Virus record (IMG/VR): IMGVR_UViG_3300023108_000161
Coordinates: 1-23,118 of that record
Source of the DNA: a virus
DNA length: 23,118 nucleotides
Direction: 5' to 3' (one strand)
Shown piece by piece: positions 8,001 through 14,400 of the stretch. Below the pieces are notes generated by a model that saw only the letters and a list, made by a program, of their open reading frames with translations, did no database searches and was not told the origin of the DNA. Position 1 is the first letter of the stretch, and every line of letters begins with the position of its first letter. The position numbers were made by a program, and so were the translations under genes.

Positions 8001-9339
8001 AGTCTCCACGGTATTGAAAAACAACACTTCCAGAAGTTGCAGTGCCTTCGGTGTGGGTTGGTGGAATTGTATGATCAGAGGTGCCATTACCATTGACTAC
8101 CTCGTAGAGATTTCCATTGTGGTTTACAAATGTTCCTCTAGCAAAAGACTCATCAGTGCTAAGGTTAAAAGTAACGCCCCTTACGGTTCTAAGGTGTTCG
8201 ATGATTTCTAACGTGAATGGATGAATAACATAATCACCAGATTCTTCACTGGTTCTTCTAGCTAAAGTTTTTCCTAGTTCAGAAAGTTCTTTTAATTCTT
8301 CATTTAGTTTTTTCTGAAGTCTTCCGTTTACAATTTTATAAACAGAAGTAAAATTTTCTGGAAATTCATAATAGGTAAATTCTACGGAACCACTTGTTAC
8401 GGAACCAGAAAGATGTACTGGAGCTCCATCACTAGAAGGAGAAGTACCAGCAGAAGTAACCTCGTAAATATTTCCTTCGTAAGCAACATGGTCACCAAGT
8501 TTGTAGAAAGTACTATTAGCGTATTCACTACCAAAAGGAACCTTTGTAAGTGTGGTAGTAATTTTTGTTCTATCTGCGCCAGGTGCATTATAATTAAATG
8601 CGCCAGTAGCTGGATCAAGAAGAGTGCCATCGTCATCAGATGTTACAATTTCTTCGTTTAGAACTACACCCAGAAAGTAGTTGACTTTTGCTGTATATGG
8701 GTCTAATCTAATTTTCTGTGTTTCGTGTTTAATAAAACGACCTTGTGCATACAATACGCCTTCTGGCATACTGAAGTCCAAGATCATACCATAAAAGTTG
8801 TTTGTGAAACTGGTTAAATCAGTATCAGTATTTACAACAAATGTATCACCATTTCTATCAGAATTTGTACTTACAACAGTAAGGGTTTCTCCAGAATCAA
8901 ATCTTTTATTGATACCGTCTCCCCTGAGTTCTTCGTTCCCCTTCACATACTGAAGGTAGATAACTTTTTTGTCGGTAACTTCTGTTTGAACGCCAGTTTT
9001 TACATCGTAGACAATCGCTTCTATACCAGTCGTAGAACCTACAAGTTTGTCACCAATATAATTTGCAAGAGTATCATTTGAGACCGTACTTCCGTTTGAG
9101 TCCGTATCGTTGATCTTCACATAATCAACAATTAGGGGTTCTGCCTCGCAACCACGAACAGCTGCACCATCTACAAATACATAATCAGCAAAATCTTTTA
9201 TGGTTTCATAAAAATAATCTTGCATCTGTGTAAGTTCACGAGCCTGAACAGCAACGCCAGGCTTAAAGACAACTCGATTGAATTTTTTATTCGGATCGAA
9301 ATCGTCATAATATGGAGATACGTTTAGATTAATTGCCAT
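2059..9339 (-). CDS. Giant DUF4815-type virion/baseplate protein (2426 aa)
   Basis: A 2426-aa protein and nearly a third of the window. The N-terminus YYDDFDPNKKFNRVVFKPG, VAVQARELTQMQ is the DUF4815 signature of large phage baseplate or fibre-like proteins. Further family blocks are SGDYVIHPFTLEIIEHL, VSPGIAYVDGYRREF, and TRRYTMKDIGAIEKRIGRLE with YYLALSLMEM (about 1055-1090). A second conserved region (about 1570-1800) has DPIAQSFTVENSPTPVFLSQ, ITMEIRKCLNGYPTKEI, EYAFVLLPQNNN and SGMLFTSSNNRTWTPHQGED. The C-terminus has RFISKIVRLADGQEADDIKL and ends in a hydrophobic-cored QLRMIACQAGAV. Extra modules are inserted: YEV-type at about 275-324, 396-451 and 2325-2378, TDWADVG at about 1626-1680, GxGY at about 2260-2315. 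It follows gp8, where T4 has genes 9-11, so it may form the peripheral baseplate and fibre attachment. The Shine-Dalgarno is AGGG at the gp8 stop. Confidence 0.9.
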   Translation of the reverse strand: MAINLNVSPYYDDFDPNKKFNRVVFKPGVAVQARELTQMQDYFYETIKDFADYVFVDGAAVRGCEAEPLIVDYVKINDTDSNGSTVSNDTLANYIGDKLVGSTTGIEAIVYDVKTGVQTEVTDKKVIYLQYVKGNEELRGDGINKRFDSGETLTVVSTNSDRNGDTFVVNTDTDLTSFTNNFYGMILDFSMPEGVLYAQGRFIKHETQKIRLDPYTAKVNYFLGVVLNEEIVTSDDDGTLLDPATGAFNYNAPGADRTKITTTLTKVPFGSEYANSTFYKLGDHVAYEGNIYEVTSAGTSPSSDGAPVHLSGSVTSGSVEFTYYEFPENFTSVYKIVNGRLQKKLNEELKELSELGKTLARRTSEESGDYVIHPFTLEIIEHLRTVRGVTFNLSTDESFARGTFVNHNGNLYEVVNGNGTSDHTIPPTHTEGTATSGSVVFQYRGDSYRIDNDGYHYATDATDPGDPNFVVAKVSPGIAYVDGYRREFIQNNYVKIRKGTSTKIQEALDVSLSYGNFFDCVEVVGNWNLEQGAQVQLGHYGVSPNLSPAYAATGDGDPNNYGSGSFGSTSAPATVLGTCRVRSVKHIGGTIGTASAVHRIFVYDVKLRGGDLKDARVLFYNDPNGNNGVADLLLYDLNGDGLGDSAFLQASQQNRMVFPVSWMATKTLYAAGAGTLDTQYYYTEEFNISTLGDGTFEISTSSLGSEVTLPYSSSPTQGELDNSFYVVTKNVVTINGTAYSAGQQVRLTPSMVVGHTTQQMDFDLGTVSGAVDLYIQVKLKVVDAEPVQKNYNINRYVKIRTNDNAGGANGPWGLGITDVKEIVSVYITDSDNNAYLDDDDDPVDFKDEFVLDNGQRDSYYGHAQLVKKGSSTLNTTNKYITVKLSHFVPDYSSSNGTYFAVDSYPVDDTGSTGIYTFEIPYYRSQKLGTYDLRDCIDFRPYVKNTAVSASILAAATQNPYKTEELELPTNGIQYPITSTPFTTDVEYYLPRTDRLYISKNGTMKIVEGVSDIPSRPPVLKEGMQIAEIRIPPYPSIARNLAVKFGVVEKSVGFFLKGQTRRYTMKDIGAIEKRIGRLEYYLALSLMEMAAKDKVILDANNNDRFKNGIYVNPFDSDLLSDIADPTYNAAYNSMKKEMAPNFDESEISLMLNANYGNSGWSYMGQHITRPYEIADLLENRFATKTRNCVGELLFNYTGKMELFPRSDNWAETSNLQPMNLTASNQAGAQAVAASVNASQNIVGSSTTFEMGAVVNTGTPCNPSQQFVPGASNQTTNTVDITQGNDGSFQVSADAPITGGFPQTMVPVGGGGMWEQVGEGQIDVSISGEVNVNGSYDQIVTTQDIQASTTNYLLNASATSAGSLEFNIGNVVRDVSLLPYMRNKKIGVRVTAMKPNTRLYVYFDNDNVTEFCAPAYVEDYIDTTDETESLNSGFDSLTSVWASGSQGDGSVFEQCIYPPTIRTDIITNEGGDAAFILDLPGNRFPVGTRRIWVVDDPQNRDNFITTQAENQYSAFGLHQATQEVSLTAEIYTVEYGTTAVDGGTSTVGTVVTDVKNTNAEINVSIDDLEANIDVTQPQFIFHPPRQFGDPIAQSFTVENSPTPVFLSQVKVFFRERPGEKDGVTLPETLLFSDVSATELKIGRSYKIVESGNTDWADVGASSSDVGTIFTATQAGTGTGVVQPTIGGITMEIRKCLNGYPTKEILGTCTLSHQAVKTTPDISGGNATNFDFRAQYATTFYFGDQTYAVGVTGQNSNINGRPVVLDPTEEYAFVLLPQNNNPNYNIWVSKLGENKIGTQSDRVTADETYSGMLFTSSNNRTWTPHQGEDIKFVMYANTFPTGTGTVEVVNEHAEFVIGEEFTGGKPDPSRPGTWYSFNHTINEGGVNYAVGDTITLDTSRNRCPKGIIFEVTEIDSGLGTGGGVVTAVKPIQYHDGSKDSFEAKPYTFGSTDGSNNTFIQSTTSGGGAGFEINLSIKSMRMKKIDNQKNRYDFILPESTNLFDVDDILVDGDTTLLPRADELWWCDQVNRKSMYIQQAGLKKIINTSRTSMTVKEFIETDIAIGRAVTNSTGTNTRGNEFVNMTPTLFTDTSREAAIYSLSEELGFTGTDIWSKKSYRHHVVLTNTNPNVSPILNPSRFSAIVRENVINNTFTDEETPLGGQAKSRFISKIVRLADGQEADDIKLSVSLFTPPGSSAKVYFRGLHPHDDSDIRRELNWIEMEYDEANPNGAPAAKTSFIDLDYKLPSSALNAEGKFSYNTDRISAVTITNSGSGYASIQEVPLFISGGGDVAIKSLSSGAINEVEIVNPGSGYNGVAPTIQVGYEHELAETYQTGQLVAYGGNTYEAIVGGITAAVSGSEPTHTSGTATDGTITWQYRGTQATMTATIDTAEFVQFKYFQCKIVFCAENTSLVPKAKQLRMIACQAGAV
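2199..2560 (-). repeat. GxGY and YEV modules at the C-terminus of the giant protein
   Basis: At 2395-2560 the protein has TITNSGSGYASIQEVPLFIS and EVEIVNPGSGYNGVAPTIQV, two GxGY units like those in gp8. At 2199-2362 it has QLVAYGGNTYEAIVGG and EPTHTSGTATDGTITWQYRG, the third YEV-type module. The two module types are adjacent here. Confidence 0.75.
4300..4462 (-). repeat. TDWADVG beta module inserted in the giant protein
   Basis: The protein reads LKIGRSYKIVESGNTDWADV then GASSSDVGTIFTATQAGTGT. This short module (IxxGxxYxIxxxGxTDWxxxGAxxxxxGxxFTATxxGTGTG) is common in marine phage virion proteins. Here it separates KVFFRER from ITMEIRKCLNGYP, two strands I expect to be near neighbours in the family. 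Confidence 0.65.
7985..8515 (-). repeat. Two YEV-type beta modules in the N-terminal part of the giant protein
   Basis: Module A (8367-8515) reads KLGDHVAYEGNIYEVTSAGT ... VHLSGSVTSGSVEFTYYE. Module B (7985-8160) reads ARGTFVNHNGNLYEVVNGNG ... PPTHTEGTATSGSVVFQYRG. A third copy lies near the C-terminus. The shared plan is G-x-x-V/F-xx-x-G-N-x-Y-E-V, a Gly/Thr loop, P-T-H-x-x-G-x-x-x-S/D-G-x-V/I-x-W/F-x-Y, as in short carbohydrate-binding-like beta modules. Confidence 0.75.
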
Positions 9340-9348
9340 CTTTTTTCC

Positions 9349-10956
9349 CTAGAACGTAAAAATTAATTTTACGGTTTCAACTTGATCCTCATCTCTGGTG
9401 ATCGGTTTTCTGTTATCGAAGTATAGTAATTCACCAGAACTAGTATCTATTTCTGGTTGTGTGAGAGTATTACTATTTATAGTCAATCCAGAGATGTCCT
9501 TAGTAATATTTGTGAGAAGATCAGAGTTTGATATTCCAGCAACCGTTTCCAAAAGATATACGGTATCATCTGTACCATCGGTATTTCCGTCTCTAACTTG
9601 AGTAACAACAAATTCCCCATTACTTTCTGTAGATATAATATCATCTGGTTCATAACTAGTGGGGGCGTTTGTTCCAATAGTCCAGCAAGAACTACCAGTT
9701 GCTTCTGCAAACAGTGTAGTTGTATCGTACTGATAAATATTTTTTAACAGACCAACCTGCCTGTAATCATTGCCAGTTACTAAGTCTTGTGAATCATTAT
9801 CAAATGAAACGGTAATACCTACTCTTCTAGCAAACAATTCTTGTTGTGGATTTGCACCGTGACCAGCCCAAGGAGAAATTATTATTCTGAAGGATGCTCC
9901 ACTACCTCCGCCAGAAACCTGATTTAAAACAACATTTGCTTTCGTATATCCGCTGCCTGGATTCGTAATAGAAACAGACTCTACATTTCCGTTTGAGTTT
10001 ATAAAAATAGAAGCATCGGCACCTTCGCCATCTCCTTCGATGGTAATAGTAGTATCTCCGTTTACATAATCAGAACCAAGATCAGTAATTAATATATTGT
10101 CAATTGTTCCACCAACTGCTGTGCTTTCTACAGCGGTCTGCAAGGTGGGACTTTCTGTTGACCCCAAATTAGCATCAGCCCTTGCAATGCTAGTATACCC
10201 ACCGCCGGTTAGAACAACGTCAGCAAAACTATATCCATACCCACCATTGGTAATATTTATTGCACTAACAGCACCACCAGAAACGGTTGCAGTAGCTACT
10301 GCACCAACACCATCTCCCTGTATGGTAACAATAGGAGAAGAAGTATATCCAGTTCCACCATTGCTTATAGTTATAGAATCTATCTCACCATTGATATCAA
10401 ATGATGGTTCTCCAGACCCAGATACTTTTCTAACTGGCATGTAATTGTCCGATAGAAATTTAGTTCTGTCGGAAGAACCGATTTGAAACATAAATTTCCA
10501 CTTATAACCATCAATAGATTCAAATATTTCTGTACCTGTTCCATCTGGTTTTACTGTACTAGCAGTGTTGGAATTATTATCCATACACTTATAGACATTA
10601 TAATCATCTGTAAGCACATAAAAATTTGCATCTTGTAGATTGTCAGCACCAGAATTACTAAGATTTTCTGGACTTAGTGCATCGTCATACTTATCATAAA
10701 CCGTGCCACTTACCCAATCTATTCTTCTAGCAAGCATGGCTACATCGGCGTTTTGGACTTTCTTTACAAAAAGAATGTCACGCCTAAACTGAGAAATATC
10801 AACCCGATTATCATAAGATGTGTCGGGTGATGTATCTGTTGTCCAAGTTTGAGTACGAGAGGCCGCTAGATAATATCTATCATTTCCGTTGTAGATATCT
10901 CTATAAAACGACCTAGCTTGTTGTACCCTAGCTTGGTCTCGTATTAATATAGCCAT
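9349..10956 (-). CDS. gp8: Baseplate wedge protein gp8, with inserted GxGY repeats
   Basis: A 535-aa protein, against 334 aa for T4 gp8. gp8 is a wedge subunit that sits on the gp7/gp10 complex. Family features at the N-terminus are QARSFYRDIYNGNDRYYLAA, LARRIDWVSGTVYDKYDD (about 76-92), YVLTDDYNVYKCMDN, and SIDGYKWKFMFQIGSSDRTK with the FLSDNYMPVRKV segment (about 147-178). At the C-terminus LLYFDNRKPITRDEDQVETV (about 510-529) is the usual ending. Between the two family blocks, residues about 190-360 contain several copies of a GGxGYTSxPxVxIxGDGxGA unit that T4 gp8 lacks and that explains most of the extra length. The ATG has AGGAG at 10965-10969 with 8-base spacing. The TAG stop is nested in the next gene's ribosome-binding site. 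Confidence 0.9.
   Translation of the reverse strand: MAILIRDQARVQQARSFYRDIYNGNDRYYLAASRTQTWTTDTSPDTSYDNRVDISQFRRDILFVKKVQNADVAMLARRIDWVSGTVYDKYDDALSPENLSNSGADNLQDANFYVLTDDYNVYKCMDNNSNTASTVKPDGTGTEIFESIDGYKWKFMFQIGSSDRTKFLSDNYMPVRKVSGSGEPSFDINGEIDSITISNGGTGYTSSPIVTIQGDGVGAVATATVSGGAVSAINITNGGYGYSFADVVLTGGGYTSIARADANLGSTESPTLQTAVESTAVGGTIDNILITDLGSDYVNGDTTITIEGDGEGADASIFINSNGNVESVSITNPGSGYTKANVVLNQVSGGGSGASFRIIISPWAGHGANPQQELFARRVGITVSFDNDSQDLVTGNDYRQVGLLKNIYQYDTTTLFAEATGSSCWTIGTNAPTSYEPDDIISTESNGEFVVTQVRDGNTDGTDDTVYLLETVAGISNSDLLTNITKDISGLTINSNTLTQPEIDTSSGELLYFDNRKPITRDEDQVETVKLIFTF
9474..9481 (-). promoter_or_regulatory. Possible late promoter octamer inside the 3' end of gp8
   Basis: TATAAATA occurs on the coding strand within gp8 codons for T-I-N-S, about 135 bases before the ATG of the giant gene. 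It could drive the giant gene with a leader of roughly 130 bases. An 8-base AT-only match inside coding sequence may also be chance. Confidence 0.35.
9877..10389 (-). repeat. GxGY beta-repeat region inside gp8
   Basis: Residues about 190-360 of gp8 repeat a unit with the turn NGGTGYTSSPIVTIQGDG, seen again as NGGYGYSFADVVLTGGG, then a divergent DLGSDYVNGDTTITIEGDG, then NPGSGYTKANVVLNQVSGG. Each turn is followed by a Gly-rich GAxAxAxV strand and an SIxIxNxGxGY strand. The same unit appears in the gp7-position protein and the giant protein. Confidence 0.8.
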
Positions 10957-10978
10957 TAGGCAAACTCCTAATTAATTA

Positions 10979-11428
10979 TTAGGAGTCGCTTACGGTCAGC
11001 GTCCAAGTAATTTTTAACGTATCCGCCGCTGCTTTATTCACAACTGAAAATACCGTCCGGCAAAGAAGAGTACCGCCAGTAGAGTTGTTCAAGATACCAG
11101 CTTCAACAACAGCACCAGTACCAGTGCCAGCAGGAAAATCTCCAACATAGGTTACTGCATTACTCGTAACTGTGGTGGACGTAAGTGTAACCCGACCAAG
11201 TTCACCACCAAGAGCAGTGTCGCCAGATGCGGCAGCAGTGGTGTCTGAACCAATAGCCATGTGAGACATAGCAGTGGCGGTTGCATCTTTCATACGAGAT
11301 GCGATATAGTCAAGACCATCAGCAACAACAACGTTGGTTGTGTCTTGAGTGTGAATCAGGTTTCCGTCCTTATCGAACTGTTCGATAGTGAGTTTACCCT
11401 TTGCATTAAAGGCACTAGATTGTAACAT
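10979..11428 (-). CDS. Small virion-type beta-rich protein of unknown function
   Basis: A 149-aa protein. The N-terminus reads NAKGKLTIEQFDKDGNLIHT, followed by NVVVADGLDYIASRMKD and then MSHMAIGSDTTAA and LGGELGRVTLTS. The pattern 'GL-xx-IAxRMKD ... MAIGxxTxA ... LxxELxR' occurs in small phage structural or fibre-associated proteins, but I cannot assign a role. The rest is Thr/Ala/Val/Gly-rich and predicted beta, ending in TLKITWTLTVSDS. There is no signal peptide or membrane segment. It has its own late promoter octamer and the strong Shine-Dalgarno AAGGAG 7 bases before ATG, which suggests high late expression, as for a virion component. It has no counterpart between genes 7 and 8 in T4. 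Confidence 0.85.
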   Translation of the reverse strand: MLQSSAFNAKGKLTIEQFDKDGNLIHTQDTTNVVVADGLDYIASRMKDATATAMSHMAIGSDTTAAASGDTALGGELGRVTLTSTTVTSNAVTYVGDFPAGTGTGAVVEAGILNNSTGGTLLCRTVFSVVNKAAADTLKITWTLTVSDS

Positions 11429-11468
11429 GTTTGTTCTCCTTTGGGATTTTGTTTTGCCTTGATTTACT

Positions 11469-11476
11469 TATTTATA
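11469..11476 (-). promoter_or_regulatory. T4-type late promoter octamer in the intergenic gap before the 149-aa gene
   Basis: TATAAATA on the coding strand sits in the 55-base gap between the stop of the gp7-position gene and the 149-aa gene. Transcription starting about 6 bases downstream would leave a 5' leader of about 35 bases with an AAGGAG ribosome-binding site at 11436-11441. This is the most orthodox late promoter in the window. Confidence 0.78.
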
Positions 11477-11483
11477 AAACTTT

Positions 11484-14400
11484 TTAAAAGTTTACTACAG
11501 TATCCGCCACATAATCTTCCGCAAAATATGTTAAGTCTACTGTGAATGATTGTGATATGAGACTACCCTCATCATCAACATTAAATATATCCGACTTCGT
11601 ATTTGTAGATTCAAATGCAGTCAAATCATTTAATCCAATGGTGTCAGTCGATAAAGTTGTAATATCAAAGTTGTTTATCGAATCTCCAGCAGAGAAAGTT
11701 TGTGCTGGAATGACTCCAATATTTAGTCCATCGATTGTATCCGCAGTAGAGAATGCGTCAGATAAAGTTGGTTGAGCCTCTATAGAAACTGTTTGAAGAA
11801 CTCTTAGAGAATCGGACTGGATGGTGGTTATATCAAATGATGTTGAATCATCTACGTCAAAAGTATCTGTCAAATTCTTTCCAAACGATTCTATGGACAA
11901 GTCTTGTATAACAGCAACTCTATTTTCTTGTAATTTTTCTTTGAAAAGTTCAACCGCATCATCTTCCATCGTAACGGAATCATCTACTAGTCTTCCTCTT
12001 TCAAAGAGAATAGATGTGTCATCCAACTCTACAGAATCAGATGGATTTCTAAAGAATACGAAAGACAGAACAAGCGAATCATCGATTAGAATCGTCTCCC
12101 CACTTGGAAGGGTTCTTCTTACATAATCGTCATCTGGATTGGCATGCTGGAAGAAGTAGGGATCGCCAAGCGCTGTGCCGTCAGAAGTAGCATAGAGAGT
12201 ATCTACTGCACTGGCGCCTCCCGTGACTTCAATCTCAACATTCAACGAGGTAATTACATCGTTAATTTGGAATAGTTCTGTTCCTCTCTCTGGGTCTTGA
12301 TTAAGGAACTGTACATAATCCTCCAAGAAATAGTCTGTTGCATATCCACCAACGTTGGTGGAATCGAACACCATTTCAATATCTTTATAAGGATTTCCTA
12401 GTAACACATAATCTTCTAAGAAGTAGTCACCAGTTTGAAGTCTCTCCACATAGTCATCATTTTCATTTGGATATCTAAAGAAGTATGGATCACCAAGCGT
12501 TGAACCATCAGAAGTAGCATAGAAGTTTTCTACTTCTGTACCCTGAAAGGTATATGGCCCAAACTCTGAGTTAGCTCCAACGCCATCTGATCTGACAGCA
12601 TGTATATCCAGTTTATTAACAACACTTGCAATATTTTGTCTATCAGCAAAACCATCGCCTGGGAATATGGACTCTATGACATCGTTCTTAGAAAAATCCC
12701 TAGTAACATCTTCGTCAGAAATTAATACCGTTTCAATATCTGGATACTTGAAGAACATGTAGACATCTGTTTCGACATTAAAATTGCCAGAGAGATCAAC
12801 AGATTGTCTTATTTGTAAATTACCAAAAAGTCCAAATCCAATTGGGTGAGCAGCTCTTCTTACATAATCATTCCACTCTGATTGTGGTCTTTCGCTTTCA
12901 ATTTCATAAGAGAAGTTTTGATAAATTCTATTATCAAACAATCTGTTTGCATCCGATAAGAAACTTCCTGCGTCTTCGTATACTCCAGCAAGTAGTGCAT
13001 TAAATCCAGTTGTTAAATCAATAACACAAGTATTGCCAGTATTCGAAGTAATATTGAATTGGAAGTCGGCACGGAAGAATCCAACACCAACTGCGATAAT
13101 ATCAAAAGCAGATGGATATCCATTGGAGTCAACTTTTGATATTTTGATATATCCTTTATTATCAATGCCAGTTAAAGTATAATCTTCAGCAAAATAATCA
13201 ATAGCATAGACACCAAGAATGTCTCCAGTCTCGGAAATTTTAAATGTTTGTCCTACTTTAAAACCACCGTTGGTTGTAGAAGAACCTTCTGCAATAGAAT
13301 TAAATGATGCAGAATTAAGAACTCTGGATGGATAGGCTCGAATATTAAAGAACCCAGACTCCCCCTCAAGAGTAATATAAGTTAAAATAGAAGCAACATT
13401 TATTGCTAAATCTGGTCTGTTGTTATATCCTCTACCCTGTTGATTAGCAACAAAGACAGTTGAAGTAATTGTACCATCTGTTAGTCGAGTATCAATTACT
13501 GCATTAGAAGAAATGGTGTCTAAAGAATTTGGTCGTATTGTAACACTTGGGTTTGCACTAAATCCAGTACCGCCATCCAAAATTAAAACATTATCAATCT
13601 TACCAGAAGATATTTGATCTACTTTAAATTTTACAGATGGCGTACCACTTCCACCAAAAAATGTGGTGGGTATTTCAATTATTTCGTTTGGTTGAAAGTT
13701 GGTTCCATTATCGACCACAGTAATATTGGAAACAGAATTTCCAGAAATAACAACAGTGAATTCTCCTCCAGAACTATCCGTTGTTTTGTGCGAATCAAAA
13801 CTTACAAATCTAAATTTAGAAGTCCCATTTAGTTCATCACCAGATTCATGTGTTGGGCCAGTACCAACAGAATCGGTGGTTCCTTCGTTCACCGTGACGT
13901 ATATTTTTGAGTTTGCTTTTACATATGTGCCGACTTCATACACGGTATTGTTAGTATATTCAACATCAAGATAACTTTCATAGTCTGCATCGGTTACAGT
14001 GTAAATCCCGTCTACAACAGAAGAACTGGGGTTTTCAAATGATCCATTAGAACCAGTACCAGTTATTGTAGATATTTCGCCAGATACATAAGCTAGCAGT
14101 TGTTCGTCATATCCAGATTGACCTACTCCAGGCCCAACGATATCGAAAGTGGCGGGAAGATCAAGAGTCAATTCATATACTTGTGGGGAAGTATATGATA
14201 TCTTTTTAACTCGCTGAACAGTAGTAGTTTTTTTATAGTAATTTGTTGCGGCGCCTTCGGATACAGCATAATGAATGTCAATTCTTTTTCCCTGCAAATC
14301 ATCTACATTTGGGACTTGAGCCTCATAAACCTTTACGACATAATCTTGTCTCCATCTGTTTGAGGACGGCCTTAAAACAAATTGTCCAGAATTTCTTAAA

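Noticed and set aside
9355-9373. Inverted repeat CGTAAAA / TTTTACG just before the giant gene
   Set aside because: The stem is almost all A/T, forms part of the last gp8 codons and is not followed by a run of T on the coding strand, so it is not a convincing terminator.
11477-11493. Near-perfect palindrome AAACTTTT / AAAAGTTT at the stop of the gp7-position gene
   Set aside because: It has a single G-C pair and almost no loop. It could weakly pause polymerase but is not a supportable terminator or operator.
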